In this document: piece after piece, positions 27,746 to 36,593 of the stretch | Numbering within the stretch: position 1 is the stretch's first letter | How the letters are laid out: every line of letters starts with the position of its first letter | Assembly: GCA_019455245.1 (NCBI GenBank) | Contig: JACFMR010000002.1 | Coordinates: 149,559-213,558 of the forward strand | Reading direction: 5' to 3' | DNA length: 64,000 bases | Origin: Opitutaceae bacterium | GTDB lineage: Bacteria; Verrucomicrobiota; Verrucomicrobiia; Opitutales; Opitutaceae | Position numbers and translations under genes: made by a program | The notes under the pieces: generated by a model | Told to the model about the DNA's origin: nothing | What the model saw: the letters and a program-made list of their open reading frames with translations, nothing else | Database searches by the model: none

Positions 27746-28972
27746 TCAGCCCGTTCCCCGTTCCAGTTTATTGCGCAGCTCGCCGATGAGGGCATCCACG
27801 TCGTGGGCAAGGTCGGTCAGTGCGACCAATACCGGGCCGAGATGCACCGGGGCCACGAGATTTTCTTCCTGCAGCGATTCCAATGCCCGCAACGCATCGT
27901 CGAGATACTCGAGCGCCCGCTTCAATCGCACCAGAACGTGCGCGCAAATTTCAATATCCGGCGGCCACTGGCGGCGATTGAGCACACCGGCCAGTTTGCC
28001 CCCGGCGATCATGGTCGCATTGAGCAATTCCTGCACCGGATGCTCCGGCCCGGCGTCAGCCGGCAGCCAGTTTTCCGTCTTGGCGGTGCCGCGCAGTTGA
28101 TGGAACAGTTCCAAGGCTCGCTGCACCAGCGGATGTTCATAACGTCGCCCGGACTCCGACTCCGGGTCAGGATTGGTCAACGCCTCATCGGCCGCGCGGT
28201 TGATTTCCTCCATCCATTCATCATTGCGGGCCAAGTCCTCTGCAGTCGGCTCCGGTTCACCGCGTTCGCGGTCCAGCCGTGCCATCTCCTCTTCCAAGAT
28301 CTGTTCGTAGTCGGCGTCATCTCCCTCGCGCTCCAGCCGGGCCTGGATCCGGTCCATTAGCATATCGTGTCGGGCCTGCTCGGCCTCGGTCTCCGCTTCA
28401 GTCGTTGGCGGTTCATGCCATTCCGGCGGCGTGACGTCCTGCTCCTCCCGGATTTGCGCATCCGCCGCCTCCACCAGCCGATCCATGAATCCGGTCATTG
28501 CCCGGCCGTTGGCCTTGCGCTGTTCGCTCTCCTCCGCCTCCGTCATGTCCCACGCGGCTTCACCGACGATCTGGAGTTCAAACTCCGACGACTCGATGAC
28601 CACGCGGCCGTTGAACTCGCTGAACCATTCCAGGTAGAGCGAATTGCCCCAATGCCACGGCATCTCCCGGCCGGTTTTGTAGTAGAGGTGCATCTGGTCG
28701 AGGGGGAACTCCAGCACCTTGACCTTGCGCGAAGCGGTGATGTCCCCGACCGCGCCGCGCTGAACCGCAGCAAAGCTGCGCAGGTCGCCCGGCTTGGGTT
28801 GCGGATTGGTGAACTCCAACCGCCGGCCCGCGAGATCGCGCCAGCAGTTGCCCGCCAGTTCGAGCACGACCGGCTCGTCGCGTCCGGTGAACCAGATGCG
28901 CCCCGTCACGTGACCGCGCGTCCGGTTGTCGATCTCGCCGCGCACCACGGCTTCGTCGATTCGCCATGCCAT
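27746..28972 (-). CDS. Uncharacterised three-part protein with acidic middle region
   Basis: 408 residues from the ATG at 28972 (MAWRIDEAVVRGEID). I do not recognise a named family. About 1-140 looks beta-rich (VTGRIWFTGRDEPVVLELAG, the W-containing MHLYYKTGREMPWHWGNSL, VVIESSEFELQIVG). About 145-270 is very rich in Glu/Asp and probably helical or coiled coil. About 275-408 is helical with leucine-rich stretches. There is no signal peptide or membrane segment, so it is likely cytoplasmic. It is divergent, 111 bp away, from the gene at 29084, with which it may share a promoter. Codon use and GC fit the neighbours, so this is a real gene of unknown role. Confidence 0.75.
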   Translation of the reverse strand: MAWRIDEAVVRGEIDNRTRGHVTGRIWFTGRDEPVVLELAGNCWRDLAGRRLEFTNPQPKPGDLRSFAAVQRGAVGDITASRKVKVLEFPLDQMHLYYKTGREMPWHWGNSLYLEWFSEFNGRVVIESSEFELQIVGEAAWDMTEAEESEQRKANGRAMTGFMDRLVEAADAQIREEQDVTPPEWHEPPTTEAETEAEQARHDMLMDRIQARLEREGDDADYEQILEEEMARLDRERGEPEPTAEDLARNDEWMEEINRAADEALTNPDPESESGRRYEHPLVQRALELFHQLRGTAKTENWLPADAGPEHPVQELLNATMIAGGKLAGVLNRRQWPPDIEICAHVLVRLKRALEYLDDALRALESLQEENLVAPVHLGPVLVALTDLAHDVDALIGELRNKLERGTG

Positions 28973-29083
28973 GGGCGTAGGTTTGGCGTCGCCGGCCGAA
29001 AAGGCGAGTCCGGGCAAGATGCGCCGCCGTGCCAACGCGTTTTCCGCTTTCGCCCCGCGCAGGCCCGTGGCAATACCTCCGCC

Positions 29084-30175
29084 ATGACCCGTTACGAAGC
29101 GCACGTGGAGAAAAACTGGCAGGAGCACGGTCTTGCCCACCTGCTCGTGGCGCGATTTCGGGACGACGGTTCGGCGGATTACGCCATGTTTCTCGTCGAT
29201 CTGCTCTGCCTGGGCGTGAAGGACGTTTTCAGCGAATTCGATCTCACGGCCGACGACGTGCGGGCAACCGTCATCGAACGTCTGCCCGAAGAACTACGCG
29301 AAGCCATCCACCCCGCCTGCGCCAAAAAGATGATCGAAGGCGCGGTTGCCTACGCGCAGTCCTTCGGTTTCGCGCCGCACCGCGACTTTCGCAAGGCCCG
29401 CAAAATCCTGTCGGGGCTCGATGCCTCCGCCTGCCCGACCGAGTTCACCTACGGCGAGGACGGCAAGCCCTGTTATGTGCGCGGCAGCGACGACGATGAC
29501 GACCGCGTGGACCGCATTCTCGGGCGGCTCGAGGCGCGCTGCGGGGCCGACGGCTTCCACTACGTGGATCCGATGGAGGACGCGGCCGATGATCTGGCGG
29601 TGCGCGACAAGTTGCTCGAATTTCTTGAGGCCGAGGCGGAAAACGTGCCGCGGTTCTATGAGGTGAGCGGCCTGATCACCGGCATGCTGATCTGCCCGAC
29701 CGTGATTGCACCGCCGAAGCTGGCCGATGTGCTCTGGGGCCCAAAAGGCCGGACTTGGAAAAACGAAAACGAGGCCCAGACGTTCTTCACCCTGTTGATG
29801 GACTACTGGAACCAGGTGAGCAATCTGGTGCATGACGCCCTGCCGGCCGACACGCCGCCCGAAACGCAGATCATGGACGTGTGGTCGGAGGATTTCGACG
29901 ATCAGCCGGAAAGCGGCCTGGCCATGACGCTGGCCTCCGTGGCTTGGGCCAAGGGTTTTCTCCGCGCCACCACGTTCTGGCCGGAAGCCTGGGGTGATGC
30001 GCTCACCCGGCCCGATCTCGCGCCGCATTGGGAGGTCGTCGGCTGGTGGGCCGGATTTGAAAATCCGAAAAACCGCGACCGCGTGATCGCCGAAGCCAAG
30101 GCCAAATCGTCCCGCACCCTCAATTCCTCCGTGATCGCGCTCGCCCGCGCCCTGCGTTCGAACGCGCCGGCCTGA
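29084..30175 (+). CDS. Protein with unknown N-domain and UPF0149-like C-domain
   Basis: 363 residues from the ATG at 29084 (MTRYEAHVEKNWQEHGLAHL). The N-terminal half contains DYAMFLVDLLCLGVKDVFSEFD, a pattern I associate with uncharacterised proteins often linked to SEC-C or UPF0149 modules. A short acidic run (GSDDDDDRVDRI) follows. From about 190 on, the helical sequence (YEVSGLITGMLICPTVIAPPKL, TFFTLLMDYWNQVSNLVHD) resembles the UPF0149/YecA-YgfB fold. The protein appears cytoplasmic. The frame is open far upstream on the antisense of the divergent gene, so the chosen start rests on the ATG and the domain boundary. Function is unknown. Confidence 0.7.
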   Translation: MTRYEAHVEKNWQEHGLAHLLVARFRDDGSADYAMFLVDLLCLGVKDVFSEFDLTADDVRATVIERLPEELREAIHPACAKKMIEGAVAYAQSFGFAPHRDFRKARKILSGLDASACPTEFTYGEDGKPCYVRGSDDDDDRVDRILGRLEARCGADGFHYVDPMEDAADDLAVRDKLLEFLEAEAENVPRFYEVSGLITGMLICPTVIAPPKLADVLWGPKGRTWKNENEAQTFFTLLMDYWNQVSNLVHDALPADTPPETQIMDVWSEDFDDQPESGLAMTLASVAWAKGFLRATTFWPEAWGDALTRPDLAPHWEVVGWWAGFENPKNRDRVIAEAKAKSSRTLNSSVIALARALRSNAPA

Positions 30176-30270
30176 TCGCGGGCCGAAACGGCGGAAGTGG
30201 CGCCGGGCCGCCGGCCCTTGCTTTCGCCGTTTGACAACCGCACGGGCACCGCGCGTCGTGGAATCCGTCC

Positions 30271-30876
30271 ATGAGCAGCCCCCAAAACATCGGCCCCGAG
30301 TTGCGCGCGCGCGAATTGATCGATACCGCGCATGCCGGTGATCCCGCCCAAACCGACGACGGTCAACCCGCCGAACTCGTTTACGCCAACCGCATCGAGT
30401 CCTGGGTCGCCCGGCTCGCGCCCGCCGCCCCGCGGCACCTGCTGCTCGCCGCGCGCTGCCAGCACCTCGAACGCTTTCTCACGCCGCGCAGCACCTTCCC
30501 CGAGGGCAAGGCCGGCTACCTGCAATGGCGCAAATCGCTCTACCAAAAACAGGCCGCGCGCGCCCGGGAACTGGTGCTCGCCGCCGGCTTGCCGGAGGCA
30601 CAGGCCGACGACATCGCCCGCTGGGTCAGCAAAACCGATTTGAAAAAGGACGCCGGTTCGCAGGCGCTCGAGGACGCGGCTGTGCTCGTGTTTTTGGAAA
30701 ACGAAATCGGCGCCTTCGCCGCGCAGCACGCCGATTACCCGCGGGAAAAATTCGTCGATATCCTGCGCAAGTCCTGGCGCAAACTCAGCCCCGCCGCCCA
30801 ACAACACGCGCTCGCGCTCGACCTGCCACCCGCCGTCGCGGCCCTCGTGCGCGAAGCGGTCTCCGGTGGTGCGTGA
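30271..30876 (+). CDS. DUF4202 domain protein
   Basis: 201 residues. The segments ELIDTAHAGDPAQTD, ELVYANRIESWVARLAP, LAARCQHLERFLTPRSTFP, GYLQWRKSLYQKQAARA and QALEDAAVLVFLENEI match the all-helical DUF4202 family. Its conserved His, Glu and Asp residues (CQHLER, LEDAA) suggest a metal-dependent HD-like site. No biochemical function is established. It is cytoplasmic by sequence, with no signal or membrane segment. It stands 95 bp after the UPF0149-like gene and 45 bp before the beta-propeller gene, all on the same strand. Confidence 0.85.
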   Translation: MSSPQNIGPELRARELIDTAHAGDPAQTDDGQPAELVYANRIESWVARLAPAAPRHLLLAARCQHLERFLTPRSTFPEGKAGYLQWRKSLYQKQAARARELVLAAGLPEAQADDIARWVSKTDLKKDAGSQALEDAAVLVFLENEIGAFAAQHADYPREKFVDILRKSWRKLSPAAQQHALALDLPPAVAALVREAVSGGA

Positions 30877-30921
30877 TCGCCGCCGCTCCGCTTTCATTCC
30901 CGCCCCCTTTCCCATTTCTCC

Positions 30922-31944
30922 ATGAACATCGGCGCGCCCATGCGGCGTTTTGATCCCGCCCATCTGCAACTGCTTCCCGGACCGGATCGCCCGGTGATCG
31001 GCCCCGACCATCCCGATCTGCTGGGCAACCGCTACGGTTTTGAAGGCGGCTGCGTGGTGAAGGTCGCGGGCGTTTACCACCTCTTCACCGCCGAGATGGC
31101 CGGCGATCCGTTCTGGGCGAAGATGCGTCTCGCCCACTGGTCGAGTCCCGACGGTCTCGCGTGGCGGCGAGAATCCACGCTCCATGAAACCAGCGGCGCG
31201 ATCGATCCCGCCGACCGGCGCTTCTCGCTCTGGGCGCCGATGGCGGTTTTCAACGATGACGAGAACCGCTGGAACCTGTTCTATGTCGCCTACCGCCCGG
31301 GCCAGGGTGAACGCGAAGGCCTGCACATGGACGGACAGATCTGGCGCGCCGCATCGGTCGTGCCCGGAACGGAGGGGATTGGTGGTCCGTATCACGACCT
31401 CGCCATCGTGCTGCAGCCCGACGACGCCTCCCAACCGTGGGAGGGTCAGCAGGGCACCGATTCATTTTATCCATGGCGGGTCGGCCACGAATGGTATGCG
31501 TTCTACGGCAGCCACAATCATTGCCCGCTCGGTCCGTGGCAGGTCGGGTTGGTGCGCGCACCGCAGCTCGCCGGGCCCTGGACCCGCTGCGCCGGCCTCA
31601 ATCCGTCGCCCATCGAGCCGGTTTTCATTGAAAATCCGCTCGTGACCAAGGTCGGTTCGCACTTTGTCGCGGTCTACGACAACTGCGCACCGGGCGACAC
31701 CTACATCGCCGAGGGCCGGCACATCGGCTGTTCGGTATCCACGGATGGCTTCCACTGGCCCAAGGGCCGTGATGTGGCCGTGCAACCCGGGACCGGTCCC
31801 GCCCAGTGGTCGGAAGACCTGCGCACCCCGCTCGGTCTTGTGGCGGAGGACGATGGCACCTTCACCGTGTTCTACACCGGGAAACTTCGCGGCCAAAACT
31901 TCTGGCCCCTCGGCCTGGCCCGCCTGCAGCTGACCCACGCCTGA
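30922..31944 (+). CDS. Five-bladed beta-propeller glycosidase-like protein (GH43/GH130-type)
   Basis: 340 residues without signal peptide. Repeated beta-propeller strand motifs are visible: YHLFTAEMA, WSSPDGLAWRRES, NRWNLFYVAYRPG, YPWRVGHEWYAFYGS, HFVAVYDNCAPGD, SVSTDGFHWPKG and FTVFYTGKLRG. The phrases SSPDGLAW and STDGFHW are typical of clan F/J glycosidases and glycan phosphorylases. Candidate acidic residues are present but I cannot assign the catalytic set, so activity and family number stay open. It converges on a transporter gene, with a 27-bp palindrome in the gap. An in-frame ATG 18 nt inside is an alternative start. Confidence 0.75.
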   Translation: MNIGAPMRRFDPAHLQLLPGPDRPVIGPDHPDLLGNRYGFEGGCVVKVAGVYHLFTAEMAGDPFWAKMRLAHWSSPDGLAWRRESTLHETSGAIDPADRRFSLWAPMAVFNDDENRWNLFYVAYRPGQGEREGLHMDGQIWRAASVVPGTEGIGGPYHDLAIVLQPDDASQPWEGQQGTDSFYPWRVGHEWYAFYGSHNHCPLGPWQVGLVRAPQLAGPWTRCAGLNPSPIEPVFIENPLVTKVGSHFVAVYDNCAPGDTYIAEGRHIGCSVSTDGFHWPKGRDVAVQPGTGPAQWSEDLRTPLGLVAEDDGTFTVFYTGKLRGQNFWPLGLARLQLTHA

Positions 31945-32005
31945 CACCCGCTCCACCGGGCGATCGCCCCCAAAAAGATCGGCTTCAAAAAAAGCGGCGA
32001 AAACA

Positions 32006-32032
32006 AAAGTGTCACGTAATACGTGACACTTT
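32006..32032. repeat. 27-bp palindrome family A, copy 1
   Basis: Perfect arms of 13 bp, AAAGTGTCACGTA and its complement TACGTGACACTTT, around a single central A. The same palindrome occurs at 51950, 52106 and 60534. This copy lies in the convergent gap between the beta-propeller gene and the AspT-type transporter (31945-32084). The rest of that gap has no ORF. Confidence 0.85.
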
Positions 32033-32084
32033 GCTGTTAGCTCCTGTTGGGGATGTTATTGATATTCGATGGTATGGGGATTTT

Positions 32085-33764
32085 TCAGCCGCCTGCGGCG
32101 CGGTAGAGGAGGAAGACGATGAACTGCGCGGTGAAGACCCGCAGCAGCATGACCAAGGGGTAAACGGTGGCATAGGCCACGGCGGGAGCATCGCTGCCGG
32201 TGGTCTGTTGTGCGAAGGCCAGCGCGGGCGGATCGGTCATGCTGCCGGCCAACAGGCCGCTGAGTTCGGCGTAGTTGAGTTTTTTCCGCCAGCGCGCGAT
32301 CAGGCCCACGATCAACAGGGGCACGGCGGTGATCACCGCGCCGAAAAGCAACCATTGCAGGCCCTGGGCGCCGAGCAGGATTTCCACGACCTTTTCGCCG
32401 GATTTCAGGCCGACCGCCGCCAGGAAGAGCGTGATGCCCACCTCGCGCAGCATGTGGTTGGCGTTGGTCGGCAGATACCAGACCAGCGGTCCGGTGTTCG
32501 CAACGCGCGACAACAATATCGCCACCACCAGCGGACCGCCCGCCAGGCCCAGCGTCACCGCCGCCGGCAATCCGGGCACGGCAAGGGGAATCGCGCCGAC
32601 GAGCACACCCAGCGCGATGCCGAGAAAAAACGGGATCGGCTGCGGCGAGTTGAGCGCCTTGTTTGAGTTGCCCAGGGTCGCCGCTACGATGTCGATCTGC
32701 GGTGGCTCGCCCACCACCATCAACACATCGCCGAATTGCAGGCGGATGCCCGGGATGGGGGTGAACTCGATGCCGCCGCGCGTGACGCGCGTCACCACGA
32801 CGTTGTGTTCGCGCAAGGCGCGCACCTCGGCGAGCTGCTGGCCGAAGACCTCGCTGCGCGTCACGATGAGCCGGCGGTTGGTCACATCGCCCGGCAGGGT
32901 TTTCAGGTCCACGCCGGCCTCCGCGCCCACGACGACGCGCAATTCATCCAACGCCTCCTCCGGGCCGACCGCGTGCAGGATGTCGCCGAGTTGCAACGGC
33001 GTGTCGGGCCGCGCCACCTCTACCTTGCCGCCGCGCAACAGCCGCGAGACCACCACGCCGGAAGCGCTGAGCCCCGGCACACGGCCCAGCGGCCGGCCGA
33101 CGAGATTGGCGTTGCGCACCTCGAAGTTGCGCGTGGCGGGTTTGGGCCGGTCAGGGGCGTGCGCGGCCTCGGCCGCGGCGACCTCCGCCGGCACATTCAC
33201 GCGGAACACCACCCGCACCAGCACGATGGAGAGGATGATGCCGATGATGCCGAAGGGATACGCCACCGCGTAGGCCAGGCCCTGCACCACCGCACCCTCC
33301 TCAAAAATTCCCACCTGTTTGAACGCCTGCTGCGCCGCCGCCAGGCTCGGCGTGTTGGTGGTCGCACCGGCCAGCAGGCCGACGCCGGCCGGCAGATCGA
33401 CCCAACCCGCCGTGATCCACGCCACCGCCACGGCCGCCCCCAGCAAAACGATGGCGGCGGCAAACGCGTTGAGCACCAGACCGCGCGCACGCAACGAACC
33501 GAAAAACCCCGGCCCGATCTGCAGGCCCAGCGTGTAAACGAAAAGGATGAGCCCGAACTCGCGCACAAACTCCAGCACCTGCGGATCCACCGTCAGCCTG
33601 AAATGCCCCAGCAGCAGGCCCGCGAACAATACGCCGCCCACCCCGAGGCTGACCCCGCATACGCGGATGCGCCCCAGCGCCGAGCCCGCCGCCCCGGCCA
33701 CCCCCAGCAGGATGACCGTGCGCGCCACCGATTCCTCCGCGAACAATGTTTGCAACCAGTTCAT
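32085..33764 (-). CDS. AspT/YidE/YbjL-type putative antiporter with two RCK_C domains
   Basis: 559 residues. The layout is classic for the AAE family: five or so helices, a central cytoplasmic part, then five or so helices. The two membrane halves are duplicates, seen in GLLAGATTNTPSLAAAQQA and GLLAGSMTDPPALAFAQQT. The central region (about 195-370) contains two TrkA-C/RCK_C modules (GRVPGLSASGVVVSRLLRGG, IPGIRLQFGDVLMVVGEP). AspT itself exchanges aspartate for alanine; YidE and YbjL substrates are not settled. The gene is probably monocistronic. Nothing in the window indicates the substrate. Confidence 0.88.
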   Translation of the reverse strand: MNWLQTLFAEESVARTVILLGVAGAAGSALGRIRVCGVSLGVGGVLFAGLLLGHFRLTVDPQVLEFVREFGLILFVYTLGLQIGPGFFGSLRARGLVLNAFAAAIVLLGAAVAVAWITAGWVDLPAGVGLLAGATTNTPSLAAAQQAFKQVGIFEEGAVVQGLAYAVAYPFGIIGIILSIVLVRVVFRVNVPAEVAAAEAAHAPDRPKPATRNFEVRNANLVGRPLGRVPGLSASGVVVSRLLRGGKVEVARPDTPLQLGDILHAVGPEEALDELRVVVGAEAGVDLKTLPGDVTNRRLIVTRSEVFGQQLAEVRALREHNVVVTRVTRGGIEFTPIPGIRLQFGDVLMVVGEPPQIDIVAATLGNSNKALNSPQPIPFFLGIALGVLVGAIPLAVPGLPAAVTLGLAGGPLVVAILLSRVANTGPLVWYLPTNANHMLREVGITLFLAAVGLKSGEKVVEILLGAQGLQWLLFGAVITAVPLLIVGLIARWRKKLNYAELSGLLAGSMTDPPALAFAQQTTGSDAPAVAYATVYPLVMLLRVFTAQFIVFLLYRAAGG

Positions 33765-33982
33765 ACGCAGCTTCCACCCCTAGCAGGTTTGGGCCCCGGG
33801 CAGCAGCGCAAATATTGCTGGGCCCGCACACGCCTGCTTATACCGCACGAATTGACCGGCATAGGACTTCCTCAGGCGCCCGCATGGGCGCAGGGTACCG
33901 GGGCTCATCGGATATTGAACCGCCCGCCACCCGCACCGGGGTGGTGTCGCCATGGGGTGTTTGGCCCGGAAATTTCCGCTGC

Positions 33983-34011
33983 TGCGACCGGCCGTGGCTG
34001 CACCGGTCGCA
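33983..34011 (+). promoter_or_regulatory. Leader hairpin before the nitronate monooxygenase gene
   Basis: A perfect 9-bp stem (TGCGACCGG/CCGGTCGCA) with an 11-nt loop ends 20 nt before the ATG at 34032. No T tract follows, so it is not a terminator. It may stabilise or limit translation of the downstream mRNA. The wider gap 33765-34031 has no credible gene. Confidence 0.35.
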
Positions 34012-34031
34012 ATCTCGAATCCATCACTTTT

Positions 34032-35453
34032 ATGTCACATCCGGTTATCATTCAGGGCGGCATGGGCGTCGCGGTTTCCAACTGGAAACTCGCCAACGCC
34101 GTGTCGCGTTTGGGCGCGCTTGGCGTCGTTTCGGGCACGGCCCTGGCCAGCGTGTTGGCCCGGCGCCTGCAATCCGGCGATGCCGATGGCGCCATGCGCC
34201 GCGCGCTCGCGCACTTTCCGATCCCCGCGGTGGTCGAGCGCCTGCTCGCGCGTTATTATGTGCCGGGCGGCAAATCCGCCACGGCGCCGTTCAACGGCGT
34301 GCCCATGCCCACGCTGGAGCCGGGGCCGGCGCTGACCGAGCTCACCATCGCGGCCAATTTCACCGAGGTCTATCTCGCCAAGTCCGGCCACGAGGGCGTG
34401 GTCGGGATCAATCTGCTCGAAAAAATCCAGCTGCCGACGCTCGCCTCCCTGTATGGCGCCATGCTCGCCGGTGTGGACTACGTGCTGATGGGCGCGGGTA
34501 TTCCGCGTTCCATCCCGGGCGTGCTCGACCGCTTCGCCGCCGGCGAACCCGCGGAGCAAAAAATCGATGTCGCCGGCGCGCAACCCGGCGAGGAGCACAG
34601 TATGCGGCTTGATCCGGCGGCCTTCTTCGGCGGCAGCGCACCGCGGCTGACGCGACCGCTGTTTCTCGCCATCGTCGCCTCCGCCACCCTCGCGCTGACC
34701 CTGGCCAAAAAATCCAACGGCCAGGTGGACGGCTTCATCGTCGAGGGCGAAGTCGCCGGCGGACACAACGCCCCGCCGCGCGGCCCGCTGCAACTGAATG
34801 CGCGCGGCGAACCCGTTTACGGTCCGCGCGATGTGCCCGAGCTGGCCAAGATTCGCGAGATCGGCCGGCCCTTCTGGCTGGCCGGTGGCCAGGCCCGGCC
34901 GGAGCGGCTCGCCGCGGCGCTGGAGTTGGGCGCCACGGGCATCCAAGTCGGCACGGCGTTCGCGTTTTGCGATGAATCCGGCGTCGAGCCCGAGCTCAAG
35001 CGCCGCATGATCCGGGCCAGCCGCGCCGGCACGGCCAACGTGTTCACCGATCCCGCCGCCTCACCCACGGGTTTTCCGTTCAAGGTCGCGACGCTCCCCG
35101 GCACCGTGGCCGATCCCGCCGTCTATGCGGCGCGGGAGCGCGTCTGCGATCTCGGCTATCTGCGGCAACCCTACCGGCAGGCCGACGGCAGTATCGGCTA
35201 CCGCTGCGCCGCCGAGCCGGTCGAAGCCTACCTGCGCAAAGGCGGCGAACTGGCCGATACCGTCGGCCGGGCCTGCCTGTGCAACGGGCTTATGGCCACC
35301 GTGGAACTCGGACAATTGCGTCATGGCACGGCGGAACCGGCGATCGTCACCGCGGGCAACGAGGTCACCGACCTCGCGCGGCTGGTGCGCGACGGCGAGG
35401 AACGCTACAGCGCGGCCGACGTCATCCGCTACCTGCGCGGCGGCCGCGTTTGA
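34032..35453 (+). CDS. Nitronate monooxygenase family flavoprotein
   Basis: 473 residues from the ATG at 34032 (MSHPVIIQGGMGVAVSNWKL). An FMN-binding TIM barrel of the 2-nitropropane dioxygenase family. PVIIQGGMGVAVS is the first strand, GVVSGTALASVL the second, YVLMGAGIPRSIPG a middle strand, and FIVEGEVAGGHNAPPRG supplies the Gly-Gly-His flavin loop. FWLAGGQARPERL and GATGIQVGTAFAFCDES bind the phosphate. It is longer than typical Ncd2 (about 350 aa) and belongs to the larger subgroup with a C-terminal extension carrying cysteines (YRCAAEPVEAYL, GRACLCNGLMA). Substrate is uncertain. Confidence 0.85.
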   Translation: MSHPVIIQGGMGVAVSNWKLANAVSRLGALGVVSGTALASVLARRLQSGDADGAMRRALAHFPIPAVVERLLARYYVPGGKSATAPFNGVPMPTLEPGPALTELTIAANFTEVYLAKSGHEGVVGINLLEKIQLPTLASLYGAMLAGVDYVLMGAGIPRSIPGVLDRFAAGEPAEQKIDVAGAQPGEEHSMRLDPAAFFGGSAPRLTRPLFLAIVASATLALTLAKKSNGQVDGFIVEGEVAGGHNAPPRGPLQLNARGEPVYGPRDVPELAKIREIGRPFWLAGGQARPERLAAALELGATGIQVGTAFAFCDESGVEPELKRRMIRASRAGTANVFTDPAASPTGFPFKVATLPGTVADPAVYAARERVCDLGYLRQPYRQADGSIGYRCAAEPVEAYLRKGGELADTVGRACLCNGLMATVELGQLRHGTAEPAIVTAGNEVTDLARLVRDGEERYSAADVIRYLRGGRV

Positions 35454-35465
35454 CACCGGTCACCA

Positions 35466-36461
35466 TCACGACCGCAACGAATCCCGCACCTGGGCCACCA
35501 GCTCAAGGGAGCGCAACCGCGCGGCCTGATCGTATATCGCCGCGGTGATCATCAGTTCGTCCACCTGCGTGCGGCGCAGAAAATCCGTGATGCCGCGCCT
35601 GACGGTTTCCGGCGATCCCACCACGGATTCGCTGAACGCCCGGCCGATCATCTCCGCCTCTGCCGGCGACCAGATTTCGCTTATATCATCCACCGGCGGC
35701 GGCAACAGCCCGGGCGCGCCGCGCCGCAGGTGGAGAAACGCCTGCTGCTGCGATGTGAACAGCCGTTGCGCCTCGCGGTCGCTGTCGGCCGCATACACGC
35801 CGATGGCCGCCATCGCACAGGGCCGTTCATGCGCAAGTGACGGCCTAAACTCCCCGCGATACAAATCCAACGCCTCGCCCAGTAGGTCGGGTGCAAAGTG
35901 CGAGGCAAACGCAAAGGGCAGTCCCAGACGCGCCGCGAGCCGCGCACTGAACAAACTCGAGCCCAGCAACCAAATCGGCACGTCTCGCCCCGCGCCCGGC
36001 ACGGCCTGCACCGCCTGGCCCGGCCGGGTGGCGCGGAAGTAATTCCGCAACTCCACCACATCCTGCGGAAACGTGTCGGCGCTGTCCGCCAGTCCGCGGC
36101 GCAGCGCGCGGGCCGTGACCTGATCCGTGCCCGGGGCACGACCGAGCCCGAGATCGATACGGCCGGGAAACAGCGCGGCCAGCGTGCCAAATTGCTCGGC
36201 GATGATCAGCGGCGCATGGTTGGGCAGCATGATGCCGCCCGAGCCCACGCGAATGGTTTTCGTGCCCGCGGCGAGGTGACCGATGACGACCGCCGTGGCC
36301 GCGCTCGCGATACCCGGCAGGTTGTGATGCTCCGCCACCCAGTAGCGCCGGTAGCCCAGCTGCTCCGCCAGCCGCACGGCCTCCAGCGAATGCTGCAACG
36401 CCTCCGTCGGCGTGCCGTCTTCGCACACCGGGACCAGATCAAGCATGGAAAAATCAACCAT
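35466..36461 (-). CDS. LLM-class flavin-dependent oxidoreductase, MsnO8-like
   Basis: 331 residues. Luciferase-like TIM barrel: [54 protein letters not shown], and [16 protein letters not shown] are typical of the MsnO8 group. It probably uses reduced FMN/F420-like cofactor to oxidise an unknown substrate; the substrate cannot be read from sequence. The gene converges on the nitronate monooxygenase with 12 bp between stops. Its 5' side (36462-36593) carries a palindrome and the 3' end of vapC. Confidence 0.9.
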   Translation of the reverse strand: MVDFSMLDLVPVCEDGTPTEALQHSLEAVRLAEQLGYRRYWVAEHHNLPGIASAATAVVIGHLAAGTKTIRVGSGGIMLPNHAPLIIAEQFGTLAALFPGRIDLGLGRAPGTDQVTARALRRGLADSADTFPQDVVELRNYFRATRPGQAVQAVPGAGRDVPIWLLGSSLFSARLAARLGLPFAFASHFAPDLLGEALDLYRGEFRPSLAHERPCAMAAIGVYAADSDREAQRLFTSQQQAFLHLRRGAPGLLPPPVDDISEIWSPAEAEMIGRAFSESVVGSPETVRRGITDFLRRTQVDELMITAAIYDQAARLRSLELVAQVRDSLRS

Positions 36462-36554
36462 GCGTCACCTTGGGCCATCGCGTGCAATTTGCCAGCGGCA
36501 ACCCGCTTTCCCCGCCGCCCGCCGCACCGTTTTTCAAATCCTCACCACGAAAGC

Positions 36555-36581
36555 TGAAAGTAACCTAATAGGTTACTTTCA
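36555..36581. repeat. 27-bp palindrome family B, GAAAGTAACC type
   Basis: Perfect 13-bp arms TGAAAGTAACCTA and TAGGTTACTTTCA around a single central A. It shares with family A the exact size, the odd central A giving a TAATA core, and an outer AAAGT/ACTTT, but the inner arm sequence differs. It lies just beyond the vapC stop codon. There is no T tract, so it is not a standard terminator. Confidence 0.75.
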
Positions 36582-36593
36582 ATTGCCCCGCGC

